Source: Pseudomonadota bacterium | GTDB lineage: Bacteria; Pseudomonadota; Gammaproteobacteria; Burkholderiales; Rhodocyclaceae | Direction: 5' to 3' | NCBI GenBank assembly: GCA_018262095.1 | Contig: JAGTRW010000004.1 | Coordinates: forward strand, 152,785 to 216,784 | Length of the DNA: 64,000 nucleotides | Part shown: piece after piece, positions 56,432-64,000 of the stretch | How positions within the stretch are numbered: position 1 is the first letter of the stretch | Layout of the letters: every line of letters starts with the position of its first letter | Notes under the pieces: model-generated | The model's input: only the letters and a program-made list of their open reading frames with translations | What the model was told of the DNA's origin: nothing | Databases searched by the model: none | Position numbers and translations under genes: made by a program

Positions 56432-57999
56432 TGGCACTCCTTTGTTTCGTCAGCGATCATGGCCTGATAAAGCTGATCTTCGGCGACAATTTCGGGAAGC
56501 ACGTCGGCTCTGATCTTGCCGCGACGCATCACCAGAACCCGGTCGCAGTTCTGCAATATTTCCGGCAGGTCGTCGCTGATGATGATGACACCCAGCCCCT
56601 GCTGGGCGAGGTCCTGGATCGATCGATAGATGGTGTCTTTCGAGCCGACATCGACGCCGACCGTGGGGCCGTGCAAGACCAGCAGGCGCGGTGCTATGGT
56701 CAGCCAGCGGCCGATCAGAACACGTTGCTGGTTGCCGCCGGAAAGCGACTGAACCGGCAAGTCGACCCCTGGGGTGGCGATCTGGAGCTGGCTGACGATG
56801 TCGTTGGCCAAGGTCGTCGATTTGGCTCGGTCAAGCATCCCGAAGGCGCCGAGCAGCCGATCGAGGATCGCCGAAATGATGTTGTCGCGAATCGGCTTGT
56901 CGAGGAAAAGTCCTTCGCCAAGACGGTCTTCCGGAACGTAGCCGATCCGATAGCGGATCGCATCGGCCGGGCTTTCCATGACCACCTGCTCGCCGCCCAG
57001 CGTCATGGTACCGCCGCTGGCGGCGATGACGCCGGCCAGCGTCATCGCCAGTTCGTTGCGGCCCGAGTCCATCAGTCCGGTGATGCCGAGGATCTCGCCG
57101 ACTTTGAGCTGAAAAGTGACGTCGGAAAAATAGCTTTCACATCCCAGTTTGCGGACATCGAGCAGCACCTGTTCGGCAGGCTGCGCCTTTCGATAGCGGC
57201 CGCCGTCGAGGTGCTTGCCGGTCATCAGGCGGCTCAGATCGATCTTCGAGAGCGCCTGAATGTCGTCCTGCGCAACGCACTGGCCATCCCTGAAGATGAT
57301 CACCTGGCCGCCGATGGCGTAGCACTCGTCGAGTTTGTGCGTCACGAACAGCACCGCGACGCCGTCCTTGCGCAGTTCATTGACGACGCGGACCAGATTT
57401 TCGACCTCCATTCGCGTCAGCGAAGTCGTCGGCTCGTCCATGATCACCAGCCGGGCCTTGGTGGCGATCGCCCGGGCAATGGCGATCAGTTGGCGAACGG
57501 CCAAGGGCAGGTTGCTGACGACGGTGTCCAGAAAGTCGTCGGTGACCGCAAGATTGACCGCTGAAAGCGCGCGCCGTGATGTTTCGCGCAAGGCCGCGCG
57601 GTCGAGTACCTTGGCCAGCCGGCCGCTGGCGCGAACCAGCTGTTCGCTCAAGGCGACGTTCTCGGCGACGGTCAGGTTGGGAATCAGCGAGAGGTCCTGG
57701 TAGACCGTTTCAACCCCGAGAGCGAGCGACTCGATCGGCGTCAGCGCTTGATAGCTGTTTCCGTCGATCACGAGACAGCCTTCGTCGGGCGGCTGGGCGC
57801 CAGAAATGATCTTGATCAGCGTGCTTTTTCCGCAACCGTTTTCACCCAGCAGGTGGTAAATCTCGCCGCATCTGATGGTGATGCTCACTCCGCGAAGCGC
57901 GTGCACGCCACCGAAGCGCTTGTGAATCCCGCGGGTTTCCAGAAATACGGAACCCAATTTGGGTTTGTCCTTCATCGAATCTATCTGTTCACTTGGCAT
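56428..57999 (-). CDS. Sugar ABC transporter ATP-binding protein (RbsA/MglA type, two NBDs)
   Basis: 523-residue tandem ATPase energising import. NBD1: Walker A GENGCGKSTLIK (about 52), Walker B RLVIMDEPTTS, but the signature region is degenerate (LPLAVRQLIAIARA). NBD2: Walker A is degenerate (GLMDSGRNEL, as is usual for the second domain of this family), the signature LSGGNQQRVLIG is intact, and the Walker B reads LLVLHGPTVGVD, with the usual Asp-Glu pair replaced by His-Gly. One composite site is thus complete and the other looks dead. ATG 57999 is used; ATG eight codons later is possible. Confidence 0.94.
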   Translation of the reverse strand: MPSEQIDSMKDKPKLGSVFLETRGIHKRFGGVHALRGVSITIRCGEIYHLLGENGCGKSTLIKIISGAQPPDEGCLVIDGNSYQALTPIESLALGVETVYQDLSLIPNLTVAENVALSEQLVRASGRLAKVLDRAALRETSRRALSAVNLAVTDDFLDTVVSNLPLAVRQLIAIARAIATKARLVIMDEPTTSLTRMEVENLVRVVNELRKDGVAVLFVTHKLDECYAIGGQVIIFRDGQCVAQDDIQALSKIDLSRLMTGKHLDGGRYRKAQPAEQVLLDVRKLGCESYFSDVTFQLKVGEILGITGLMDSGRNELAMTLAGVIAASGGTMTLGGEQVVMESPADAIRYRIGYVPEDRLGEGLFLDKPIRDNIISAILDRLLGAFGMLDRAKSTTLANDIVSQLQIATPGVDLPVQSLSGGNQQRVLIGRWLTIAPRLLVLHGPTVGVDVGSKDTIYRSIQDLAQQGLGVIIISDDLPEILQNCDRVLVMRRGKIRADVLPEIVAEDQLYQAMIADETKECQ

Positions 58000-58048
58000 G
58001 ATGTCTTTTGGACGAAGTTCCTGGACTGACGAAGCTAAGGGGATTGCT

Positions 58049-58078
58049 GCTCAGGGCCATGCGGGCATGGCCCTGAGC
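58049..58078. repeat. 13-bp intercistronic hairpin after the binding-protein gene
   Basis: Perfect 13-bp stem (58049-58061 with 58066-58078) around CGGG, 12 bases after the binding-protein stop and before the ATPase gene. No T-run on the minus strand. It is likely a 3' mRNA-stability or partial-terminator structure that lets the binding protein be made in excess. Confidence 0.65.
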
Positions 58079-58090
58079 GCTAGCGCCGTA

Positions 58091-59089
58091 TCAGAACAGG
58101 TATTCCTTGTAGTTGGACTTGTCGGCAATGACCATCGCGTTGCCGACCATCAGCACGCCGGCGCCCGGCCCCTTCTTGACCGACACTTTTTCATAACCCT
58201 TGACCTCGAGGTTCATGCCGTCGGTCAGCGGCTTCTTTTCGAGCAGCAGCTTGGCGATCTTGTTCATGGCAATTCCGGCGTATTTCGGATCCCAGAAGCC
58301 GATCGCTGAAATGGCACCGGATTCAAGAAGCTTCGCCGACGGATTGGGCAAGCCCGTACCGACCAGGCAGACCTTGCCCTGCAAACCGGCTTCTTCAATC
58401 GCCCGGCCGATGCCGATCACGTCGTTGCCGGCCGAGCTCTGAAAGCCGCGCAGGTCGGGATGCTTGCGCAGGATTTCCTTGGCCTTCTCGTAGGTGCGGT
58501 TGGCGTCGTCAAACGATTCGTTCTTGGCATCGACCAGCGTCATCCCTGCGTATTTCTTGGCGTTCTCGGCGCCGGCATCGACCCACTGAATGTGCGTGCG
58601 GCTGCCCAGTGAGCCGACAAAGGACGTCCATTTGCCCTGCTTTCCCATGCACGAGGCGAGCTTTTCGTTGAGCGCGCGGCCGTAGTCGGCGTTGTCGAAA
58701 GCCTCGATGTTGGCATTGGTGTTTTTCTGGTTGTCGGCTTCGTGCGTGACCACCACGATGCCGCGATCCATGGCGCGCTTGAGCACGCCTTCGATGACCG
58801 CCGGATCCATCGGTACCACCGCTAGCGTATTGACCTTGCGCGCGACCAGATCCTCGACGATGCGCAGTTGTTGCGCCGCGTCTGCATTCGACGGGCCGTT
58901 TTGAAAGGCGGTGACCGATGGGGTGGCCGCCGCGAACTCCTTGACGCCGACGTGCATGCGGTCAAACCATGGAATCCCACTGATCTTGACGACGGTTGCC
59001 ATCACCGGTTTTTCCTGGGCTTGCAGCCCCGCCGATGCACCGGACAGACAGGCTGCGGCCATGGCAGTGAAAAGGACCTTATGAATCAT
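58091..59089 (-). CDS. Sugar ABC transporter periplasmic binding protein
   Basis: 332-residue type I (ribose/AI-2-like) binding protein. Signal peptide MIHKVLFTAMAAACLSGASAGLQA is cleaved before QEKPV. Conserved stretches are VVKISGIPWFDRMHVGVKEFA, VNTLAVVPMDPAVIEGVLKRAMDRGIVVVTHEAD and FVGSLGSRTHIQWVDAGAEN, resembling the LsrB/RhaS branch. ATG 59089 has GGAG six bases upstream. The ligand is not identified. Placed between the first permease and the ATPase genes. Confidence 0.94.
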   Translation of the reverse strand: MIHKVLFTAMAAACLSGASAGLQAQEKPVMATVVKISGIPWFDRMHVGVKEFAAATPSVTAFQNGPSNADAAQQLRIVEDLVARKVNTLAVVPMDPAVIEGVLKRAMDRGIVVVTHEADNQKNTNANIEAFDNADYGRALNEKLASCMGKQGKWTSFVGSLGSRTHIQWVDAGAENAKKYAGMTLVDAKNESFDDANRTYEKAKEILRKHPDLRGFQSSAGNDVIGIGRAIEEAGLQGKVCLVGTGLPNPSAKLLESGAISAIGFWDPKYAGIAMNKIAKLLLEKKPLTDGMNLEVKGYEKVSVKKGPGAGVLMVGNAMVIADKSNYKEYLF

Positions 59090-59111
59090 GTTCGTCTCCA
59101 ATTGAAAACCC

Positions 59112-60146
59112 TCATGAATGATTCGTCGATGCAGGAGGGCGCTGTACCGAAGAAGTGGGAATGCTCGTCGTTCTGATGAACAGCGATTTGAGGTCGTAAC
59201 GCATGGTCGCGAGGAAGATCAGCAAGAGCATCCCCCAAGCGAAATCGCGGATGAAGTTGGACGCATCGAGAAAGTTGAACATGCTCGACAGCAGCTGCAA
59301 GGCGGTTGCCGACAGGAAAATGCAGATCATCCGTCCGTAACCGCCCTCGGTTTTGACGCCGGCCATGACGGTAATCAGAATGGCGATCAGCAGGTACGAC
59401 TGGCCGTAGTCCCACTTGACATTGACGTTGCGCGAAGCGATCAGCACGGCGACGACGCCGGCCAGCACGCCGCACATGCCGTAAGTCCGGATCAGGATGC
59501 GGCTCAGCGCGAAACCCGAATAGCGCGCCGCCTTGGCGTTGGTTCCCATCAGGAACAGCTGGATTCCGAACGGGCTGAATTTGAGCGTCATGCCGATCAG
59601 CAAGGAGATGACGCAGAAAATGACGAAGGAAATCGGCACGCCGCACACCAGTCCGTTGGCGATTTCCATCAGCGGCCCGGCGCTGCCGACGCGAACCGAG
59701 ACCCCGCCGGAGAGAACGACGGCGACGCCGGTGAACAGCATCTGGGTGCCGAGCGTGCACAAAATGGGCGTCAGTCCCAGATGGGCGATCAACAGCCCAT
59801 TGAGCACACCGCCGAGCAGACCGACCAGCATCGCGACCGCGACGAAAGCGACGGTAAAGGCCCAGGGATCGGCGTCGGCCGAAAGAAAAGCGGAGACCAG
59901 CAGCGCCGAAGCCACCCCGGAAAGATTGGCCAAGGCGGTTCCGGACAGATCGATGCCGCCATTGCCTGAGCTCATCGCCAACATTACGCCGATCGCCAAC
60001 AATCCCAACTCAGGAACTTGCGCCGCCATCGATTGCAGGTTGTACGAATCGATAAATGCGCCGCGCGATAGAATTGCCGCACACAACAGAATCAGCACGT
60101 TGATGCTGATCAGGAAAGCAAGCTGAGGATCTGTTTTTGGCTTCAT
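59112..60146 (-). CDS. Sugar ABC transporter permease (RbsC/MglC family), first permease
   Basis: 344-residue membrane protein with about 8-10 segments. Family motifs are AMSSGNGGIDLSGTALANLSG (the GGIDLS block), LLGGVLNGLLIAHLGLTPILCTLGTQMLFTG and a C-terminal AGVKTEGGYGRMICIFLSATALQLLSSM. ATG 60146 has AGGGG upstream. It is the first gene of the operon, divergent from the LacI-family gene. Confidence 0.93.
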   Translation of the reverse strand: MKPKTDPQLAFLISINVLILLCAAILSRGAFIDSYNLQSMAAQVPELGLLAIGVMLAMSSGNGGIDLSGTALANLSGVASALLVSAFLSADADPWAFTVAFVAVAMLVGLLGGVLNGLLIAHLGLTPILCTLGTQMLFTGVAVVLSGGVSVRVGSAGPLMEIANGLVCGVPISFVIFCVISLLIGMTLKFSPFGIQLFLMGTNAKAARYSGFALSRILIRTYGMCGVLAGVVAVLIASRNVNVKWDYGQSYLLIAILITVMAGVKTEGGYGRMICIFLSATALQLLSSMFNFLDASNFIRDFAWGMLLLIFLATMRYDLKSLFIRTTSIPTSSVQRPPASTNHS

Positions 60147-60191
60147 GTGCCAGCCCCTGTTTTTAGTGAAGTTGTTAAGTTCTTTTTTGCA

Positions 60192-60220
60192 ACTATTCGC
60201 CATGTTCCGACAAGAGTCAA
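60192..60220 (-). promoter_or_regulatory. Candidate promoter of the ABC/kinase operon
   Basis: On the minus strand TTGACT (60220-60215), a 17-base spacer and AATAGT (60197-60192), about 45 bases before the first permease start. Good -35, moderate -10. Confidence 0.5.
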
Positions 60221-60231
60221 GATAATTTTCA

Positions 60232-60243
60232 GTAAACGTTCAG
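60232..60243. promoter_or_regulatory. Possible LacI-type operator
   Basis: GTAAACGTTCAG contains the AACGTT palindrome typical of LacI/GalR-family operators and lies about 12 bases upstream of the -35 of the divergent operon. Weak, short match; a second copy near the lacI-type gene was not seen. Confidence 0.3.
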
Positions 60244-60600
60244 TTCGGATGTCCTAGGTTTGGCGCGTCGCCTGCGTCGCTTCAGGAAGCTGTTGGCGAT
60301 GTTTTTTCTGACCCTCGGTGGCACCGCTGATCAGCATTTTTGGCGCGCACCAGCGCTGTCTTCGGGATGTGCTTAAATCGCTACGTTCCTCTAGGATAGA
60401 GGGGCGCCATAATTTTTTGGCATCGCGCCGGGATCCTGAGCTGGCCGCGGCGGCGTTCGCCAGAGGCGCGTCGCCGACCGCCTGCGGCGGTCAGTCGGTC
60501 GTATTGGGAAAACCGTTGATTGCGACCTTCAGTCCTTTTTGTCGGAATCGCTTCGCCGAATTAGTCTTCGTTGTGTCGTTTAATTTTTATTTAGTTTTAT
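60244..60600. other. Long divergent intergenic region
   Basis: About 360 of the 571 bases between the divergent genes. I find no credible coding sequence: a 107-codon open frame here has no coding signature. The only structures noted are a 6-bp palindrome CCTCTA/TAGAGG (60388-60402) and an AT-rich tail from 60570 on leading into the promoter. Confidence 0.5.
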
Positions 60601-60629
60601 TAAACATTGTCGATGGGTTTGGCTATAAT
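60601..60629 (+). promoter_or_regulatory. Promoter of the LacI-family gene
   Basis: TAAACA (60601-60606), 17-base spacer and perfect TATAAT (60624-60629), about 89 bases before the start codon. The strong -10 suggests constitutive or autoregulated expression. Confidence 0.55.
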
Positions 60630-60717
60630 GACCGCGTTTAATGCCTGAAATACGACCGTTGCTCACGGCGTTCTTCGCGTACGCTGTCAGGAATTGCTAC
60701 CAAAATCGGAACAAGCC

Positions 60718-61752
60718 ATGTCTGCAACCATCAAGGATGTCTCCCGCCGAGCCAACGTTTCGGCGGCAACTGTTTCGCTTGTTCTAAATGGGAAGCCGGG
60801 AATTTCTGACGACACCCGCGCGCGAGTTTTGCTGGCGGCAGCGGAACTCGATTATTCGCCGCGCCCGGCAAAGGCGCTCAAGGGCATCGAGGCCGGAACC
60901 TTTCGCTTCCTGAAAATCGCCAAGCACGGCCACACGGTCAATCGCGATCACAACACGTTCATCTCCGATTACATCGACGGCATGTCGGGTGAGGCGAGCA
61001 AGCTCGGCTACAAGTTGGAAATAGTCAGTTTCGAGAGCGTTCCGATCGAAGACATCGCCTCGTCATTGGTCGGGATTGGCATCGACGGTGCCGTCGTTCT
61101 GGGGACCGAGCTGAGCGAGGACGACATCAAGCTCTTCCAGGCCGCGACGATTCCGCTCGTCATCATCGATACGTTCTATGATTTTCTCGAAGCCAACTTC
61201 GTCAACATGAACAACAAGGATGCGGTCTTCAAGATCATCTCCTACTTCGTCGATTGCGGATTCAATGACATTGGACTCATTTCCAGCAACGTTCAGACGA
61301 CCAACTTCCACCTCAGAAAAACGGCGTTTCTCGAAGGCATCAGGAAGCTTGGCCTCAATTTCAACGAAAAGGATATCGTGACCGTTGATTCAACCTACCA
61401 GGGCGCCTACGAGGACATGCTGGGGAAATTGAAAGGCGGTATCAGTCTTCCGGATTGCTATTTCTGCACCAATGACATCATTGCTTACGGCTGCATCAAG
61501 GCATTCAGGGAGTTCGGAATCAAGATTCCACAGCAACTTTCGATCATCGGATTCGACAACCTGCCGATGAGTTCGACGATGGAGCCGCCGCTGACGACGA
61601 TTGATGTGTCCAAGCAGAAGATCGGCTACTCCGCCGTGAGACTTCTCGATGAGCTTATCAAGTCGTCCGAAAAGCAGCACGCCGTCAAAATCCTCGTCGG
61701 CGCCAGTCTGATCGTCAGGGACAGCGTCATGGCGAGCGAGCACCATTCGTAG
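60718..61752 (+). CDS. LacI-family transcriptional regulator
   Basis: 344-residue repressor or activator. N-terminal helix-turn-helix with hinge (TIKDVSRRANVSAATVSLVLNGKPGISDDTRARVLLAAAELDYSPRP) and a periplasmic-binding-protein-like effector domain with IDGAVVLGTEL, CTNDIIAYGCIKAFREFGIKIPQQLSIIGFDNLPMS and the closing TTIDVSKQKIGYSAV. ATG 60718 begins with MSATIKDV, as expected. Divergent from the ABC transporter/DhaKL operon, which it most likely controls. The effector is probably the transported sugar or a phosphorylated product. Confidence 0.95.
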   Translation: MSATIKDVSRRANVSAATVSLVLNGKPGISDDTRARVLLAAAELDYSPRPAKALKGIEAGTFRFLKIAKHGHTVNRDHNTFISDYIDGMSGEASKLGYKLEIVSFESVPIEDIASSLVGIGIDGAVVLGTELSEDDIKLFQAATIPLVIIDTFYDFLEANFVNMNNKDAVFKIISYFVDCGFNDIGLISSNVQTTNFHLRKTAFLEGIRKLGLNFNEKDIVTVDSTYQGAYEDMLGKLKGGISLPDCYFCTNDIIAYGCIKAFREFGIKIPQQLSIIGFDNLPMSSTMEPPLTTIDVSKQKIGYSAVRLLDELIKSSEKQHAVKILVGASLIVRDSVMASEHHS

Positions 61753-61880
61753 GCTGTGGCGCTCTCGGCGACCTTGATCGGGCGGCTAGGCGACAAGCCT
61801 GCCGCGACGACAAGCGTTCGCAGGCAGTGCTTAGGCGGGGAATCGAGCCGGCATCGTCACCCAGAGTGACGGCCAAAGAT

Positions 61881-61906
61881 AACGGGGAGCCATTAGGCTC
61901 CCCGTT
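61881..61906. terminator. Bidirectional terminator between the LacI-family gene and sodB
   Basis: Perfect 11-bp stem AACGGGGAGCC/GGCTCCCCGTT with an ATTA loop, T-containing flanks on both strands. Positioned between the convergent genes. Confidence 0.75.
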
Positions 61907-61939
61907 TGGTGTTCTCGACGGCGGTGTGAGCGAAGTTGC

Positions 61940-62527
61940 TTAGCCGGCGAAGTTCTTCTCGGCGAAAGCCCAGTTGGCAAGGCTATTGAGGAAGGTCTCG
62001 ACGAACTTCGGACGCGCATTGCGGTAGTCGATGTAGTAGGCGTGTTCCCAGACGTCGATACAGAGCAGGGCCTTGTCGCCGGTGGTCAGCGGGGTGCCGG
62101 CGGCGCCCATGTTGACGACGTCGACCGAACCGTCAGCCTTCTTGACGAGCCACGTCCAGCCGGAACCGAAGTTGCCGACCGCCGACGCCTGAAAGGCTTT
62201 CTTGAACTCGTCGAAAGATCCCCATTTGGCGCTGATGGCCGCTGCCAAAGCACCGCTCGGCGCGCCGCCGCCGTTGGGCTTGAGGCAGTTCCAGAAAAAC
62301 GTGTGGTTCCACACCTGCGCCGAGTTGTTGTAGATGCCGCCGGCCGGTGCCTTCTTGACGATGGCTTCGAGGTCGAGACTTTCGTATTCGGTGCCCTTGA
62401 TCAGGTTGTTGAGGTTGGTGACGTAGGCCTGATGGTGTTTGGCGTAGTGGTATTCGAAGGTTTCCTTCGACATGTGCGGGGCCAGTGCATCCATGGCGAA
62501 AGGCAGTTGCGGCAGTTGATGTTCCAT
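61940..62527 (-). CDS. sodB: Superoxide dismutase [Fe]
   Basis: 195-residue cytosolic Fe-type superoxide dismutase. Metal ligands sit in [12 protein letters not shown] (first His), [12 protein letters not shown] (second His) and [18 protein letters not shown] (Asp and His). The region [27 protein letters not shown] is nearer the Fe than the Mn type. AAGGAG precedes ATG 62527. Convergent with the LacI-family gene. Confidence 0.96.
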   Translation of the reverse strand: MEHQLPQLPFAMDALAPHMSKETFEYHYAKHHQAYVTNLNNLIKGTEYESLDLEAIVKKAPAGGIYNNSAQVWNHTFFWNCLKPNGGGAPSGALAAAISAKWGSFDEFKKAFQASAVGNFGSGWTWLVKKADGSVDVVNMGAAGTPLTTGDKALLCIDVWEHAYYIDYRNARPKFVETFLNSLANWAFAEKNFAG

Positions 62528-62600
62528 GTTTTCTCCTTGTGCAGCGTGTTGTTATCAGAGAGGCAGTTGAGCCTAGTGTAGAACGGGTTACTTGAACTGC

Positions 62601-63956
62601 TTACTTATTTACCGAGGTAATCGTTGCGTTAGCGCGTCCAGTGTGAAACAAGACAGCGATACGGTCGTTTGGTTCCAGCGCGCTGCTGTCGCAAACGATT
62701 CTACCCGCTTCGTTGGTCACCATGCTGTAGCCGCGCGCCAGCACGGCGTCGGGATTGAGCTGCGTGAGGCTGGCCGCCAGGCGCGTGAGGTCGTCTGATC
62801 TGCCGTGCATGGCGCGTTGCCATACGCCGGCCAGCCTTGCCCCTTGCGCAGCGAGCCGCTGCGCGAGCCGGCCGGTCTGCGGGCGCGCCAGCAATAGCCG
62901 CCGGTTGAGCGCATCAAGCTGCTGGCGGCCGCGCGTGCTGGCCTGCGCCAAGCCATGGTCGAGGCGTCGCTGCAGGTTGGCGAGTTCGTCGCGCTGGCGC
63001 GCCAGGCGCTGTGCCGGGTGTTGCAGGCGCAGCGTCAGCCCGTCGAGCTGTTGGTTGCGCTGGTTCTGGCCCTGTCTGAACGATCGGCGCAGCGCGAGCC
63101 GGCAGTCGGCCAGACGCGCCAGCAGCACCGAGCGCTGCGGCGCGGCGAGTTCTGCCGCGGCGGTTGGCGTCGGCGCGCGCTGATCGGCGGCAAAATCGGC
63201 AATCGTAAAATCGGTCTCGTGGCCGATGCCGGTAATTACTGGCAGCGAACAGGCGCGGATCGCGCGTGCCAGCGCTTCGTCGTTGAACGCCCACAGGTCT
63301 TCGAGGCTGCCGCCGCCGCGGCAGACGATCAGCACTTCGCAGTCGCGTCGCTCGCTGGCGCTACGAATGGCGTTGGCGATTTCGCGCGCCGCGCCGTCGC
63401 CCTGCACCGGCGTCGGGTAGAGAACGATGTTCACGTGCGGCGCACGCCGTGCGAGCGTGCTCAGGACGTCCCTGAGCGCGGCGGCGTGCAGCGAAGTGAC
63501 GATGCCGATGCGGCGCGGAAAGGCGGGCAATGCCCGCTTTCCGGCCTCGGCAAAGAGTCCTTCGCGCTCTAGCTTGTCCTTGAGCGCCAGGAATTTCTCG
63601 TAGAGGTTGCCAAGCCCGGCGCGGCGCGCCGTTTCGACGTTGAGCTGGAAGTCGCCACGCGCTTCGTAAAGTGTCACCAGTACGCGCGCTTCGAGGTGCT
63701 GGCCATTTTCCAGGCGCCAGCCGAGCAGCTGGGCGCGGTTGCGGAACATCACGCAACGGACCTGCGCTGCCGCATCCTTGAGCGAGAAATAGACGTGTCC
63801 CGACGCGGCGTAGGTAAGGTTGGATACTTCGCCGGCGACCCAGCACAGCGGAAAAGCCGATTCGAGTCGCTCGCGTGCCAGGCGGTTGAGCATCGAAACC
63901 GGGATCACCGGGGCGAGCGGGGCAGGGCTTGCGCCATGGGGGGAGGGTTCAGACAT
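62601..63956 (-). CDS. xseA: Exodeoxyribonuclease VII large subunit
   Basis: 451-residue subunit of the single-strand exonuclease used in repair. An N-terminal OB-fold (WVAGEVSNLTYAASGHVYFSLKDAAAQVRCVMFR) is followed by the nuclease core (RRIGIVTSLHAAALRDVLSTLARR, VLIVCRGGGSLEDLWAFNDEALARAI, VITGIGHETDFTIADFAADQRAPTPTAAAEL), and then a long coiled-coil helix and the C-terminal LARGYSMVTN segment. Complete: ATG at 63956 and stop at 62601. The 44 bases beyond it hold no further gene. Confidence 0.97.
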   Translation of the reverse strand: MSEPSPHGASPAPLAPVIPVSMLNRLARERLESAFPLCWVAGEVSNLTYAASGHVYFSLKDAAAQVRCVMFRNRAQLLGWRLENGQHLEARVLVTLYEARGDFQLNVETARRAGLGNLYEKFLALKDKLEREGLFAEAGKRALPAFPRRIGIVTSLHAAALRDVLSTLARRAPHVNIVLYPTPVQGDGAAREIANAIRSASERRDCEVLIVCRGGGSLEDLWAFNDEALARAIRACSLPVITGIGHETDFTIADFAADQRAPTPTAAAELAAPQRSVLLARLADCRLALRRSFRQGQNQRNQQLDGLTLRLQHPAQRLARQRDELANLQRRLDHGLAQASTRGRQQLDALNRRLLLARPQTGRLAQRLAAQGARLAGVWQRAMHGRSDDLTRLAASLTQLNPDAVLARGYSMVTNEAGRIVCDSSALEPNDRIAVLFHTGRANATITSVNK

Positions 63957-64000
63957 GCCTCAATTCTACCTTGATGTCAATTCATTCACACGCGCTGCTG

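Noticed and set aside
60388..60402. CCTCTA/TAGAGG palindrome as an operator
   Set aside because: Short, no second copy and no family-specific resemblance to LacI-type sites.

Overview
The window looks like one chromosomal stretch from a high-GC, Gram-negative betaproteobacterium. Rhodocyclales (the Accumulibacter, Propionivibrio or Dechloromonas neighbourhood) is my best guess. Supporting signs are the DUF1841, DUF480 (YceH) and DUF2242 proteins, a complete rnfABCDGE-nth operon, a QseBC-like pair next to degP, and several long PAS/GGDEF and hybrid-kinase proteins. The taxonomic placement is inference. I see no rRNA, tRNA, CRISPR array, prophage or transposase gene.

Layout. 1-7.3 kb: 3' part of htpG with its terminator, a few housekeeping or unknown genes, and an orphan GspE/PilB-type ATPase. 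7.4-13.2 kb: a large PAS/GAF/GGDEF protein, then a histidine kinase-HPt protein that appears to have lost its receiver domain and the end of its ATPase domain. 13.2-20.2 kb: DUF1841, pyrD (class 1B) and pyrK, then a co-directional cluster of MFS transporter, M20 carbamoylase/amidohydrolase, XRE regulator, OPRT-like protein and a small protein. This cluster could be a pyrimidine-intermediate (orotate or ureidosuccinate) uptake or salvage unit. 20.3-22.0 kb: HD and FIST proteins. 22.0-22.3 kb: a nested repeat element. 22.3-28.5 kb: rnfABCDGE-nth with a good sigma70 promoter and a small palindromic element between rnfC and rnfD. 28.5-29.5 kb: a class 2 PyrD with an altered catalytic loop. 29.7-34.5 kb: a PTS-EIIC/EAL fusion convergent with a hybrid kinase. 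34.5-44.5 kb: hydrolase, nucleoside deoxyribosyltransferase, acetate-type transporter, CapA-like phosphoesterase, MFS exporter, lipoprotein and a large AsmA protein. 44.5-48.7 kb: glgX and a second PAS/GGDEF protein. 49-52.7 kb: two-component system plus a Do-type protease, with a PmrA/QseB-like direct repeat in front of the protease gene. 52.7-61.8 kb: a seven-gene operon divergent from a LacI-family gene, made of a sugar ABC transporter, a DhaK/DhaL-type kinase and a beta-hydroxyacid dehydrogenase. 61.9-64 kb: sodB and xseA.

How the parts work together. The ABC/DhaKL/dehydrogenase operon reads as import and phosphorylation of an unidentified small ketose or polyol under LacI control. The Rnf operon couples ferredoxin and NADH to an ion gradient, and nth rides on its mRNA. 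The two GGDEF proteins, the EAL protein and the two complex kinases form a dense but unlinked signalling set. Start codons were chosen from Shine-Dalgarno spacing, ATGA/TAATG overlaps and domain boundaries.
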